The translations under genes and the position numbers were made by a program. DNA of 64,000 nt from Lysobacter sp. K5869 (GTDB lineage Bacteria; Pseudomonadota; Gammaproteobacteria; Xanthomonadales; Xanthomonadaceae): contig NZ_CP072597.1 in assembly GCF_018847975.1 (NCBI RefSeq), positions 2,767,001-2,831,000 on the forward strand. The letters are read 5' to 3'. The notes beneath the pieces were generated by a model. That model had not been told where the DNA came from, ran no database searches, and saw only the letters and a list, made by a program, of their open reading frames with translations. Positions within the stretch are counted from its first letter, which is position 1, and the number at the start of each line of letters is the position of its first letter. Positions 8,959 through 18,150 of this stretch are shown here, piece after piece.

Positions 8959-9597
8959 ATGATGGCGGCTAGCCCCCGTATGCGTAATGCGTTGACTCTG
9001 TTCTCGTCCACCGATTGCGTGCTGTGCCATCGCGTCCGCCTGGTGCTGGCGGCGAAGGGCGTCAGCTACGACCTGATCCCGGTGGATCCGCAGAACCCGC
9101 CCGAAGACCTCGTCGACCTCAACCCCTATCACTCGGTGCCGACCCTGGTCGAGCGCGACCTGGTCCTGTACGCGGCCAGCGTGGTCAGCGAGTACCTCGA
9201 CGAGCGCTATCCGCATCCGCCGCTGATGCCGGTCGATCCGCTCTCCCGCGCGCGCCTGCGCCTGGCGATGCTGCGCCTGGAACACGACTGGGTGCCGCAG
9301 GTGCAGGCCATCCAGATGGGCAACAAGGTCCAGGCCGAGGCCGCGCGCAAGCGGCTCAAGGAACTGCTGACCGCCTCGGTGCCGCTGTTCAAGGCCAGCA
9401 AGTTCTTCCTGAACCCGGAAATGAGCCTGGCCGACTGCGCGATGGCGCCGATCATCTGGCGCCTGCCGTCGCTGGACGTGCCGCTGCCGAAGGACGGCAA
9501 GGCGATCGAGGACTACGGCAACCGCATCTTCCGCAACCCGGGGTTCTCGCGCAGCCTGACCGACCAGGAGCGCAAGCTGCGCGATATGCCGATGTGA
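8959..9597 (+). CDS. sspA: Stringent starvation protein A (GST-fold)
   Basis: A 212-residue protein with a thioredoxin-like GST N-terminal domain (LFSSTDCVLCHRVRLVLAAKG, then SVPTLVERDLVLYAA) and an all-helical C-terminal domain. SspA in Gammaproteobacteria binds RNA polymerase and alters sigma70 transcription under stress; it has a GST fold without GST activity. The start is supported by ggagagg at about 8950. Placement after petABC and before sspB is the standard arrangement in Xanthomonadaceae and many other Gammaproteobacteria. Confidence 0.93.
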   Translation: MMAASPRMRNALTLFSSTDCVLCHRVRLVLAAKGVSYDLIPVDPQNPPEDLVDLNPYHSVPTLVERDLVLYAASVVSEYLDERYPHPPLMPVDPLSRARLRLAMLRLEHDWVPQVQAIQMGNKVQAEAARKRLKELLTASVPLFKASKFFLNPEMSLADCAMAPIIWRLPSLDVPLPKDGKAIEDYGNRIFRNPGFSRSLTDQERKLRDMPM

Positions 9598-9844
9598 GCG
9601 CGGCGCGGCGGCGGCGCGGGCGAATGCCCGGCTTCGCCGCGTGCGCGCCGGGCGGGGGAGCGCCGGGGAAGCGCGCCCGCACGACCGCTCGGTTCGGCGG
9701 CGGTTGCGCCGCACGCTCCGACCGGCCCGCGGCGGCTCCTCTCCGCGCCGCTCGAGCATGCCGAATTCGGCCCCAGCGCCGCGATCCGCCGTCGATGCGT
9801 CGTGGAACTCTCTGCCCGGCCGCGGCAGGCGTTAAACTGCGGGC

Positions 9845-10336
9845 ATGAGCGATAGCAGCACCCCGATGACCAGCCACCGCCCCTACCTGTTGCGGGCGTT
9901 GTACGAATGGATCGCCGACAACGGCATGACCCCGCACTTGCTGGTCGACGCGACGCGTCCGGCCGTGCAGGTGCCGGCGCACGCGGTCAAGGACGGCAAG
10001 ATCGTGCTCAACGTCGCCGCGCGCGCGGTCTCGCACCTGGAAATGGGCAACGACTTCATCCGCTTCAGCGCCCGCTTCGGCGGCGTCAGCCATCCGGTCT
10101 CAGTGCCGGTCGGCGCGGTGCTGGCGATCTACGCGCGCGAAACCGGGCAGGGCATGGCCTTGCCGGAAGACGTGAGCCTGGAAGACGCCGGACTCGACGA
10201 AGCGCCCGACGCGCCCGAATCGGCCGCGCCGCCGCAGCTCAGCGCGGTGCCGAGCGATCCCGTGCCGGAAGGCGACGACGACGGCCCGCATACGCCGACG
10301 CCGCGTCGCGGCGGGCATTTGCGCATCGTCAAATAA
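9845..10336 (+). CDS. sspB: ClpXP protease specificity-enhancing factor SspB
   Basis: A 163-residue adaptor that tethers ssrA-tagged proteins to ClpX. The first 105 residues are the SspB substrate-binding fold (RPYLLRALYEWIADNGMTPH, then ISF-type region DFIRFSARFGG, and VPVGAVLAIYARE). The rest is an acidic, Pro/Ala-rich tail ending in RRGGHLRIVK, which matches the short ClpX-docking peptide seen at the C-terminus of SspB proteins. The 247 bp between sspA and this start is GC-rich without a recognised gene; a separate promoter is likely. Confidence 0.95.
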   Translation: MSDSSTPMTSHRPYLLRALYEWIADNGMTPHLLVDATRPAVQVPAHAVKDGKIVLNVAARAVSHLEMGNDFIRFSARFGGVSHPVSVPVGAVLAIYARETGQGMALPEDVSLEDAGLDEAPDAPESAAPPQLSAVPSDPVPEGDDDGPHTPTPRRGGHLRIVK

Positions 10337-10357
10337 GCGTCCGCGCTTGTTGGGTGA

Positions 10358-11507
10358 TGTAGGAGCGGCGTGAGCCGCGATCCAACCGAAGCGACGCCAT
10401 ACCGCGTCGCTTTCCGAAGCCGAACTTCCCCAAGCGCTCGCTTTAACGATCGCAGCGTTGCCGCGATTGCTCCCTGTAGGAGCGGCGCAAGCCGCGACCG
10501 CGAAAACGCAACTACGCCGAATCCCACTTACCGTCATTCCGGCGAACGCCGAAATCCACTAGCCGTTGTCGTTGCCTTTCGCTTGGACGCATCCCCGTCC
10601 GAGGCCCACGTCCCAAAGCCCCGGAGGGCGCGCGCATGGATGCGCGCGTGCGCCGTAGGGGCATGGATGCCCCTTACGGCGCAGCCCCGCGCGCGGTGCT
10701 GGACCTAGTGGCTCTTGATTCGAAAACAGGGAAAGCGCCTTTCTTTGGTTACTTTCTTTGGCAAGACAAAGAAAGTAACTCGGCCGCTTGCGGACGAAAG
10801 CTTTAAGCGTTTGATCTTCGCTTGTCGTCGCGCGCTCTTGCGATAAGAAGCGAAAGCAACATCAAAATGGGTTCCGGCTTTCGCCGGAATGACGGTGGGT
10901 GGGGTGTTCCGCCACGTGCGAGAAACGCAGCTCGCACGCCGTCATTCCGGCGAAAGCCGGAACCCATTTTGACTTTGCCGTCGGTTTTGCCTTCAACGCA
11001 GCAACGAGTGACGACAAGCCACAATCCAAAGCGTTCCGTCCGCAAGCGGCCGGGTCACTTTCTTTGTCTTGCCAAAGAAAGTAACCAAAGAAAGGCGCTT
11101 TCCTTGTTTTCGAATCAAGAGCCACTAGGTCCAGCACCGGGCGCGGGGCCGCGCCATAAGGGTCATCCTGACCCATGGCGCGCGTGCGCATCCATGCGCA
11201 CGCCCTCCGGGGCTGCGGGGCGTGGGCCTCGGACGGGGATGCGTCCAAGCGAAAGGCACCGGCAACGGCAACAGCAACGGCAACGGCAACGGCAAAGTGG
11301 ATTCCGGCTTTCGCCGGAATGACGGGTAGGTGGGGGCGTCGCCATTGCGGTGGCGCGGTCGCGGCTTGCGCCGCTCCTACATGGGGTGAATCGCGGCGAC
11401 GCTGGGGGCGGGCGCGATTCTAGAGCGAGCGCTTGGGGAACTCGGCTTCGGCAAACGATGCGGTAGGGCGTCGCTTCGGTTGGATCGCGGCTCGCGCCGC
11501 TCCTACA
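10358..11507. repeat. Giant nested inverted repeat (about 1.15 kb) made of several repeat families
   Basis: The whole sspB to DUF3301 gap is a mirror image of itself around about 10928. Reading inward, matching modules are: tgtaggagcggcg units at 10358 and 11507; a second pair at 10475 and 11381; gtcattccgg units at 10533 and 11323; a cctttcgcttggacgcatcc block; a tagtggctcttgattcg block at 10705 and 11128; a tttctttggttactttctt block; and inner gttccggctttcgcc palindromes around a short centre. Arms are imperfect and differ in length by a few tens of bases. The mirrored spacers also match, so the arms are copies rather than independent insertions. No gene is seen inside. Confidence 0.9.
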
Positions 11508-11555
11508 GCCGGGCACGCAGGCGCGTTCGGCTTACGCGTCGAACCCACACCGTCC

Positions 11556-11879
11556 TCAATGCAACTGCGCCGGCTCCCGCGTCACCGGACCGCTGAACGC
11601 CACCAGCTTGTCGCCGCGCAGGACCAGCCGGCCGATGTGGCGGTCTTCGCCGTCGATGGAGTAGTCGAAGCGGAAGGTGCGCTCGAAGCCGAGCCAGCCG
11701 CTTTCGTGGCGGATCACCCGCAAACCGATCGCGTGCACGCTCTGGTCGAGCCATTGCACGCCGGCGGCGCGGCAGGCGTCGCGCCCGACGACTTCGGCGC
11801 GTTCGGCGGCGGCGCGGCCGGCGCTCCAGAACGAGAACGCGGCGGCGCCGAAGATCATCAGCAGGATCAAGGTAGGCAT
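11556..11879 (-). CDS. DUF3301 domain-containing membrane-anchored protein
   Basis: A 107-residue protein with one N-terminal hydrophobic segment (MPTLILLMIFGAAAFSFW) followed by a soluble domain with RDACRAAGVQWLDQSV and GFERTFRFDYSIDGEDR, the pattern of the DUF3301 family common in Gammaproteobacteria. No function is established for the family. It follows nadC by 51 bp on the same strand and may share its transcript. Confidence 0.85.
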   Translation of the reverse strand: MPTLILLMIFGAAAFSFWSAGRAAAERAEVVGRDACRAAGVQWLDQSVHAIGLRVIRHESGWLGFERTFRFDYSIDGEDRHIGRLVLRGDKLVAFSGPVTREPAQLH

Positions 11880-11930
11880 GACGGGTTCTTGGCGGCGAAG
11901 GCGGCGCTACGCAAGGGGCGGGACGCCGGA

Positions 11931-12809
11931 TCAGGCCGGCGGCGGGCCGAGTTTCAGCGAAAGATCGATGGCGCGCACATGTTTGGTGAGCCCGCCGATG
12001 GAAATGCAGTCCACGCCGTCCTCGGCGATCGCGCGCAGGCCGTCGAAGTCGACGCCGCCGGAGACTTCCAGCGGAATGCGTCCGTCGAACGGCGCGGCGC
12101 GCGCGATCCGCACCGCCTCGCGGCGGGCGGCGGCGTCGAAGTCGTCGATGAGGATGCGGTCGCAGCCCTCGGTCAGCGCCTCGCGCAGTTGCTCCAGGGT
12201 TTCGACCTCGACGATCAGCGGCAACCCGGGATGGCGCTCGCGCGCGTGGCGGATCGCCGCGACCAGCGAGCCGGCGGCGCGGATGTGGTTTTCCTTGAGC
12301 ATCACCGCGTCGTACAAACCGATGCGGTGGTTGACCCCGCCGCCGCAGCGCACCGCGTACTTCTGCGCCAGGCGCAGGCCGGGCAGGGTCTTGCGGGTGT
12401 CGAGGATCTTGGTGCCGGTGCCGTCCACCGCGGTCACGTACTGCGCGGTGACGGTGGCGGTGCCCGACAGGGTCTGCAGGAAGTTGAGCGAGGCGCGTTC
12501 GGCGCTGACCAAGGCGCGCGAGCGGCCGCGCAGGGTCGCCAGCACCGTGCCCTTGGCGACGCGGTCGCCCTCGGCGACCTTCCAGTCGATCTCGACGTGC
12601 GGGTCGAGCGCGCGGTGGCAGGCGTCGAACCACGGCCGGCCGCAGATCACCGCGTCTTCCTTGCACAGCAGGTAGGCGATGTCGGCGCTGTCGGGCAGCA
12701 GGTCGGCGGTGACGTCGCCGCCGCCGAGGTCTTCGGCCAGGGCGTCGGCGACGTCCGCCTCGATCTCGGCCGCCGGCGGCGGGGTCAGGTCGCGGGCGGC
12801 GGCGTTCAT
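11931..12809 (-). CDS. nadC: Nicotinate-nucleotide pyrophosphorylase (carboxylating)
   Basis: A 292-residue quinolinate phosphoribosyltransferase that converts quinolinate and PRPP to nicotinate mononucleotide in de novo NAD synthesis. Visible features are the N-terminal EDLGGGDVTADLL, the LNFLQTLSGTAT helix, TRKTLPGLRLAQKYAVRCGGG with active-site Arg/Lys, LKENHI, and EVSGGVD and ISIGGLTKH phosphate-binding loops. Start ATG overlaps the stop of the upstream Trm112-like gene as ATGA. The two genes are divergent from purEK across a 64 bp promoter region. Confidence 0.97.
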   Translation of the reverse strand: MNAAARDLTPPPAAEIEADVADALAEDLGGGDVTADLLPDSADIAYLLCKEDAVICGRPWFDACHRALDPHVEIDWKVAEGDRVAKGTVLATLRGRSRALVSAERASLNFLQTLSGTATVTAQYVTAVDGTGTKILDTRKTLPGLRLAQKYAVRCGGGVNHRIGLYDAVMLKENHIRAAGSLVAAIRHARERHPGLPLIVEVETLEQLREALTEGCDRILIDDFDAAARREAVRIARAAPFDGRIPLEVSGGVDFDGLRAIAEDGVDCISIGGLTKHVRAIDLSLKLGPPPA

Positions 12810-13075
12810 GCGGCGGGGAAACCCTCGACCTGGGCGGTGCCCAGGGCGTTCTCGGCGTCCAGCAGCGGGATGCCGTCCTCGACGATGTAGACGGTCTTGC
12901 GGTCGCGGGTGATCAGGCCTTCGCGCAGCGCCTGGGCCTGGGCGTCGCCGCTGCCGCGGACCACGCCGCCGCGGGCGATGGCGGCGTTCAGCGCCTGCAG
13001 GCCGCGGCCGTCGAGCGGGAGCAGCGGTTGCCGGGTGGTGGGGCAGACGAGCAGGTCGAGCAGTTTGCGATCCAT
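12806..13075 (-). CDS. Trm112/UPF0434-like small protein
   Basis: An 89-residue protein starting [18 protein letters not shown], the signature of the YcaR/Trm112 family of small proteins that in other organisms act as partners of methyltransferases. The family's C-terminal [16 protein letters not shown] is present. The central region is longer than in the 60-residue E. coli protein. Only one cysteine of the usual zinc pair is visible (Cys11), so metal binding is doubtful. The stop overlaps the nadC start by 4 bp, implying coupled translation. Confidence 0.85.
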   Translation of the reverse strand: MDRKLLDLLVCPTTRQPLLPLDGRGLQALNAAIARGGVVRGSGDAQAQALREGLITRDRKTVYIVEDGIPLLDAENALGTAQVEGFPAA

Positions 13076-13139
13076 ACGGTTTGGTGCCGGTACGACGGGA
13101 CAGGGCGTTAGAATACGTCTTTGCGCCAAGGCACGTCCC
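13076..13139. promoter_or_regulatory. Divergent promoter region between the Trm112-like/nadC and purEK operons
   Basis: Only 64 bp separate two divergent start codons, so both promoters must lie here or overlap the coding sequences. A plausible plus-strand -10 (tagaat) lies near 13110. No clear PurR-type operator was recognised. Confidence 0.5.
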
Positions 13140-13661
13140 ATGTCCCCAGCCCAGAGTTCCGCCTCCGCCTCTCCCGCCCCGCTCGTGGGCATCGTCATGG
13201 GCTCGCGCTCGGACTGGGAGACCATGCAGCACGCCGCCGCCAAGCTCGAAGCCCTGGGCGTGCCGCACGAGGTGCGGGTGGTGTCCGCGCACCGCACCCC
13301 GGACGTGCTGTTCCAGTACGCCGAAAGCGCCGCGCAGCGCGGCCTGCGCGCGATCGTCGCCGGCGCCGGCGGCGCCGCGCACCTGCCGGGCATGCTGGCG
13401 TCGAAGACCGCGGTGCCGGTGCTCGGCGTGCCGGTGCAGTCCAAGGCGCTCAACGGCATGGATTCGCTGCTGTCGATCGTGCAGATGCCGGCCGGCATTC
13501 CGGTGGCGACCTTCGCCATCGGCAACGCCGGCGCCGCCAACGCCGCGCTGTTCGCGGCCGCGCTGCTGGCGCCGGAATACCCGGCCATCGGTGCGGCGCT
13601 GAGCGCGTTCCGCGCGCGCCAGACCGACGACGTCCTGGCCCACGACGACCCGCGCCAATGA
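13140..13661 (+). CDS. purE: N5-carboxyaminoimidazole ribonucleotide mutase
   Basis: A 173-residue class I PurE, which moves the carboxyl group of N5-CAIR to give CAIR in purine synthesis. The substrate-binding loops are clear: [13 protein letters not shown] near residue 17, VSAHRTPD near 47, and [12 protein letters not shown] near 76. A short Ser/Ala/Pro-rich N-terminus precedes the domain. purK starts inside the stop codon (ATGA overlap), giving the usual purEK operon. Confidence 0.97.
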   Translation: MSPAQSSASASPAPLVGIVMGSRSDWETMQHAAAKLEALGVPHEVRVVSAHRTPDVLFQYAESAAQRGLRAIVAGAGGAAHLPGMLASKTAVPVLGVPVQSKALNGMDSLLSIVQMPAGIPVATFAIGNAGAANAALFAAALLAPEYPAIGAALSAFRARQTDDVLAHDDPRQ

Positions 13662-14806
13662 CCACCGTCGGCATCCTCGGAGGCGGGCAGTTGGCCCGCA
13701 TGCTGGCGCTGTCGGGCGCCCCGCTGGGCCTGCGCTTCCTGGTCCTGGACAACACCGCCGACGCCTGCGCCGGCCAGTTCGCGCCGATGGTCGTGGGCGA
13801 TTACACCGATCAGGCCGCGCTCGACGAGTTCGCCTCGAAGATCGACGTGGCCACCTTCGATTTCGAGAACGTGCCGGCCGAATCGGCGCGCTGGCTGGCC
13901 GAGCGCCGGCCGGTGTTCCCGAGCCCGCGCGCGCTCGCCGTCGCCCAGGACCGCCTCGCCGAGAAGACCTTGTTCCGCGAGTTGGACATCCCGGTGCCCG
14001 ACTTCGCCCCGATCGATTCGCGCGCCGGGCTCGACGCCGCGCTGGCGGCGATCGGCACGCCGTGCATCCTCAAGACCCGTCGCCTGGGTTACGACGGGAA
14101 AGGCCAGTTCCGGATCAAGAGTCCGGCCGACGCCGACGCCGCCTGGGCCGCGCTCGGCGCGCAGGCCGGCACGGTCGGCCTGATTTTGGAAGGCTTCGTG
14201 CGTTTCGAGCGCGAGCTGTCGGTGGTCGCCGTGCGCGGCCGCGACGGCGAGTTCCGCGCTTGGCCGCTCACCGAGAACTGGCACGTCGACGGCGTGCTCT
14301 CGGCCAGCCTTGCCCCGGCCGTTGCCGACGACGCTTTGGCCGCGACGGCGTTCGCGCACGCGCGCAAGCTCGCCGACGCGCTCGACTACGTCGGCGTGTT
14401 CGCGCTGGAACTGTTCTGCCGCGACGGCGTGCTGCTGGCCAACGAACTGGCCCCGCGCGTGCACAACTCCGGCCACTGGACCATCGAAGGCGCCGAGACC
14501 TCGCAGTTCCAGAACCACCTGCGCGCCGTGCTCGGCCTGCCGCTGGGCGATACGCGCATGCTCGGCCACGCCTGCATGCTCAACTGGATCGGCGCGATGC
14601 CCGACGCCGGGCCGGTGCTGGCCGAGGCTGGCGGGCATTGGCACGACTACGGCAAGTCGTCGCGCGAAGGGCGCAAGGTCGGGCATGCGACCCTGCGCGC
14701 CGACAGCGGCGCCGAATTGGCCGCTTCGCTGCAGCGCGTCGGCGACGCGCTCGGCCGCGCCGAACAGGTCGCGCCGGTGGTGGCGCGGCTCGCCGCTACG
14801 CGCTGA
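13658..14806 (+). CDS. purK: N5-carboxyaminoimidazole ribonucleotide synthase
   Basis: A 382-residue ATP-grasp enzyme that makes N5-CAIR from AIR, bicarbonate and ATP, feeding PurE. The N-terminal dinucleotide-like fold starts [15 protein letters not shown]-grasp features include [23 protein letters not shown] and the metal-binding [17 protein letters not shown]. Length is normal. The start codon overlaps the purE stop by 4 bp. Confidence 0.97.
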   Translation: MTTVGILGGGQLARMLALSGAPLGLRFLVLDNTADACAGQFAPMVVGDYTDQAALDEFASKIDVATFDFENVPAESARWLAERRPVFPSPRALAVAQDRLAEKTLFRELDIPVPDFAPIDSRAGLDAALAAIGTPCILKTRRLGYDGKGQFRIKSPADADAAWAALGAQAGTVGLILEGFVRFERELSVVAVRGRDGEFRAWPLTENWHVDGVLSASLAPAVADDALAATAFAHARKLADALDYVGVFALELFCRDGVLLANELAPRVHNSGHWTIEGAETSQFQNHLRAVLGLPLGDTRMLGHACMLNWIGAMPDAGPVLAEAGGHWHDYGKSSREGRKVGHATLRADSGAELAASLQRVGDALGRAEQVAPVVARLAATR

Positions 14807-14950
14807 ATCGGTTCGCCGCGTCGCCGGATCGGCGGCGCGGTCGCTTCAGCGGCGGGGGCGAACGCGTCGGCTCGGGCGGCCTCTAGCCGTCGGTGTCGAT
14901 GTCGGGCGGAAAGCGTTGGCTAGCGGGGTTTTCGCTCACCCCATCCGCGC

Positions 14951-15484
14951 TCACTCGGTCGAGGTGGACGACGGTGCGTCGTTGAGTTGCGACTGCGCTT
15001 GCTGCAACGCCAGCTTGCGCATCTGCAGCATCAAGCCGATCACGTAGACCAGCGAATACGCGATCAACATCGCCGCCATGCCCAGCGTCAGCGCGCTCGG
15101 CGTCTGCGCCGCGGCCATACCGTCGTGGGTCCAGCGCCAGGCCAGACGGCCGAGCAGCAGCGCGGTGAGCGCGCCGCCGATCCACGGATTCGGCGTGTAG
15201 GTGCGTTGGCCGTCGCGCCACGCGACATGGGTGTGCTTGAGCGCGAGCAAGCCCAGCGGCACGCCGATGACTGCGCCGATCGCCAAGCCCATGGCCAATT
15301 GCGGCATCACTGCGGCGAGGAAACACAGCATCGCCGCGACCAGAACCAGGATGCCCAGGCGGATGCCGCTGCGCACCGGCCGCCACGGCTGCACGCCGAA
15401 GTTGCGGCGGACGCGGCGGTAGATCATCAGCATCGACAGCGCGGGAACCCAGTACGGCGCGGTGGCGGCGATCGGCGAAGCCAT
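14951..15484 (-). CDS. Hypothetical multi-pass membrane protein
   Basis: I do not recognise this 177-residue protein. From the start at 15484 (MASPIAATAPYWV) it shows about four hydrophobic helices: around residues 10-20, 38-75 (two adjacent, IRLGILVLVAAMLCFLAA and MGLAIGAVIGVPLGLLAL), and 125-150 (LGMAAMLIAYSLVYVIGLML). A short Ser/Thr-rich tail ends in SSTSTE. An in-frame ATG 66 bp upstream would add an Arg-rich tail without membrane character and is not favoured. No conserved neighbour points to a function. Confidence 0.6.
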   Translation of the reverse strand: MASPIAATAPYWVPALSMLMIYRRVRRNFGVQPWRPVRSGIRLGILVLVAAMLCFLAAVMPQLAMGLAIGAVIGVPLGLLALKHTHVAWRDGQRTYTPNPWIGGALTALLLGRLAWRWTHDGMAAAQTPSALTLGMAAMLIAYSLVYVIGLMLQMRKLALQQAQSQLNDAPSSTSTE

Positions 15485-15762
15485 GGGGCGGATCCGGTGC
15501 GCCGCGGCGCGCGGCGAGCCGAGAGTGCGCTCGCGTGGCGCGATGCGCAAATGCCGCTCGTCGTGCGGTCGGCGGCGGAAGGCGGGCGCGGGTGGCTTCG
15601 ATGCGGGGCGAATGCGGGTTCGACCGGCCGGTTGCCGGCGAGATTCGGCTGTGTCGGTCCGCTATGGCCGCGCGTTGCGGATGCTTCGCCCGGACCGATG
15701 GATGCGTTCGCGTCCGACTCCGGCGCGCTATCGGCCGATAGCGGCGTGGGGCCGGCGCGTTT

Positions 15763-17898
15763 TCAGCGATCCTGCGCGCGCGCGGCTTCCAACTCGACGC
15801 GCTTGAGCTTGCTCGCGTCCTGCAACGGCGTGGCCTGCAGCGGCTTGGCCAGCGCCGGCGTCCGCGCCGTCGCGGCCGGCGTCGCCAAGGTCTTGGCGGG
15901 CGATGCGGTTTCGGCCTGCGGTATCGCGGACAATTCGCGCAGTTGCAACTGCGCCGGAGACAACGTCGCCACCGGCTTGGCCGGTTCGAGCGCGGCCGGC
16001 TCGAGCGCAGCCGGCTCAAGAACGGCGGGCGCGATCGTCGTCGGCTTGATCGCGACCGCATCGACGGACACGCGCTTCACCGCCGCATCGCGCAATACCT
16101 GCTCGCGCTGCAACGGCGCGATGTCGACCTTCGCCGCCTCCGCGCGCGGCTTCGCCGACTCGGGGCGGATCCGCTCGGACGGCAATCGGGTCGCGAGCGG
16201 CGACACCCGCGTCGTCGGCAGCGACGCCTGCGGCGGCTTCACCTGCGTGGACGGCGCGACGGGTTGATAGAACGCCTGCGGCACCGCCTTGGGCCGATAG
16301 CGCTCCGGCCCTTCTAGCGCGGCTTTCTTCTTGACCTGCACGGTCACCTGCTTGTCCAGCTCCAGCACCGCCGGCACCCGCGCCGCTTGCGGGAACTCCT
16401 GCGCCACGGTGCGCAGCGCGACCTTGGACGAATCGGCCAAGCCCAGCGCCGACAGCGCTTCGGCCGCCGCGGCCCAACGCGCGCCGGCCGGCAGTTCCGG
16501 CGCGTTGACGGCGATGGCGTCCTGCGCGACCTGCGCCATCTGCTGCCACTTTTCGCTGTCGGGAAGTTTCGCGAACTCGATTTCGCCGCCGGCGTCGATG
16601 TGCGCGTTGATCGCCTGCGCGGTTTGTTCCAGCGTATGCGCGCGCGCGGCCTGGGCCGCGGCCAGATCGGGAATCCGCACCACCACCGTGCGCTCGGGCA
16701 GCGAAGCCAGTTGCAAGGCGAAACGGTACTCGGCCTGCGGCGCGCCGAACACGTGCAGCTTGAGGTCCTCGCGCGCGCCCGCGGCGACGCGCTGCGGCGT
16801 GACCTCGGGCGAGATCCACAACTTCGATCCCTGCGGCAAGACGATGCGGAAGTTCTGCGCGGTGTCGCTGTGGTTGATCAAGCCGGCGTGGTTGATCTCG
16901 TCGGCGTTGATCAGCGCATAGCTCCACACCGCGCCGTCGGGCACGAATTCCGGGGTTTCCCAACTCGCGTCCTGGATCCGCGGCAACGCGTACTTGCGCA
17001 GCGCCACCACCAGCTTGACCACCGACTCGTGTTCCTGGCGGTCGGGTTTGACGATGCTGATGTGGTCGGCGTCGGCGATGCCCGGCGGCGCTTCGTCGCA
17101 GAACCGGGTGGCGCTGCTCCACGGCACGATCAACTCGCCGTGGGTCTTCATCGTCTCGTACGCGCAGATCACCTTCGGCGCCTGGCCGCTGTTGCGCAGG
17201 TTCGCCCAACGGTCGCTGAGGTCCTTGAGGAAGTCGTTGCCGTCGGCCGGCAGCATCTGCCGGATCGCGTTGTTGGCGACCACGTAGCGGGCGATGCGGG
17301 TGATGTCCGAGCCTTCCTGCGGCGTGGCGAAGAACACCATCAGCGGCACCTTGGCGCTGAGCTCGGGGTATTCGGTCAGCGTGCGCATCGCCACCAGCCC
17401 GCCCATGCTGTGGCCGACGAACACGATCGTGTCGTATTGGGACACGCCGTGATAGTCGAGGTAATCGTGCAGCTTGATCGAGGCCTCGCGGATGTCCTGC
17501 GAGCCTTGGCCGAACATGCGCGAGGTGAAACCGAAGGCGTAGATGTCGACTTTGTCGCCGACGCCCGGCGCGCTGGCGAGGTAGTCGAAGAAGCTCTTGC
17601 CGTTGGCGTGGGTCCAGGTGCCGAGGGTGTCGCCGAAGATGCCGTGGATGAAGACCACGGCGATGCGCGCGTGCGGCTGCGATTGGCGGACCCAGCGCGG
17701 ATCGGTCTGATTGACGCCGACGTCGGTCGAAGCCGCCGGCGTCTTGCCGTTGTCGTCCGCGCCATCGGGCTTCGCGCCGTCGCCGGTCGGCCGCTCGCAG
17801 CCGGCCAGCAAGGCCAGCGCCACGATCAGCGCGGCGATGCCCGCGCCCATCCACCCCAGGCGCCGGCTCCCGCCCGCGCCCGCCTGCCGCCTGTTCAT
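15763..17898 (-). CDS. Lipoprotein alpha/beta hydrolase with long C-terminal extension
   Basis: A 711-residue protein with a lipobox (LAGC, Cys34) after a hydrophobic segment, so it is probably membrane-tethered outside the cytoplasm. Residues 75-300 form an alpha/beta hydrolase: oxyanion region FIHGIFGD near 84, nucleophile elbow GHSMGG with Ser164, and likely catalytic His279 in DADHISIV. This resembles lipase/DUF676-type esterases. Residues 310-520 may be two beta-rich domains. From about 540 the chain is Pro/Ala/Lys-rich and low in complexity, with AALEP repeats near 620-635. Substrate unknown; the extension is not one I recognise. Confidence 0.75.
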   Translation of the reverse strand: MNRRQAGAGGSRRLGWMGAGIAALIVALALLAGCERPTGDGAKPDGADDNGKTPAASTDVGVNQTDPRWVRQSQPHARIAVVFIHGIFGDTLGTWTHANGKSFFDYLASAPGVGDKVDIYAFGFTSRMFGQGSQDIREASIKLHDYLDYHGVSQYDTIVFVGHSMGGLVAMRTLTEYPELSAKVPLMVFFATPQEGSDITRIARYVVANNAIRQMLPADGNDFLKDLSDRWANLRNSGQAPKVICAYETMKTHGELIVPWSSATRFCDEAPPGIADADHISIVKPDRQEHESVVKLVVALRKYALPRIQDASWETPEFVPDGAVWSYALINADEINHAGLINHSDTAQNFRIVLPQGSKLWISPEVTPQRVAAGAREDLKLHVFGAPQAEYRFALQLASLPERTVVVRIPDLAAAQAARAHTLEQTAQAINAHIDAGGEIEFAKLPDSEKWQQMAQVAQDAIAVNAPELPAGARWAAAAEALSALGLADSSKVALRTVAQEFPQAARVPAVLELDKQVTVQVKKKAALEGPERYRPKAVPQAFYQPVAPSTQVKPPQASLPTTRVSPLATRLPSERIRPESAKPRAEAAKVDIAPLQREQVLRDAAVKRVSVDAVAIKPTTIAPAVLEPAALEPAALEPAKPVATLSPAQLQLRELSAIPQAETASPAKTLATPAATARTPALAKPLQATPLQDASKLKRVELEAARAQDR

Positions 17899-17984
17899 GC
17901 CCGCGCCTCCGCTGCGTCGAATGTCCGTACTTCGGGCAACGCAATGCGGGCGTGGGACCGGACCGCGTAGCGCAGGGCGGCAAC

Positions 17985-18122
17985 GAAAAACAGCCGGGTT
18001 TCCTCGACCGGCCGCTCAAACGGAAACGGCCGGGTTTCCCCGGCCGGCCGCTCAAACAGAAACGGCCGGGTTTCCCCGGCCGGCCGCTCAAATAGAAACG
18101 GCCGGGTTTCCCCGGCCGTTTC
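17985..18122 (-). repeat. Four tandem 36-bp copies of the sodB terminator
   Basis: The motif gccggg starts at exactly 17993, 18029, 18065 and 18101, a 36 bp period. The copy next to sodB (18096-18121) is a classic minus-strand terminator with an 11 bp stem, GAAA loop and T-rich tail. The next two copies keep the ggccggg stem and a gtttctgttt tail on the minus strand; the fourth has mismatches. It looks like one terminator expanded by tandem duplication. Confidence 0.9.
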
Positions 18123-18150
18123 GGCATCGTCCTGAAAACCGCGCAGCGGC

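Noticed and set aside
10337..11555. Protein-coding genes in the sspB-DUF3301 gap
   Set aside because: All frames follow the repeat palindromes and mirror each other; none has a ribosome site or family resemblance.
17985..18122. CRISPR-like appearance of the 36-bp period array
   Set aside because: Units are contiguous terminator hairpins without unique spacers, and the copy nearest sodB is a normal terminator.
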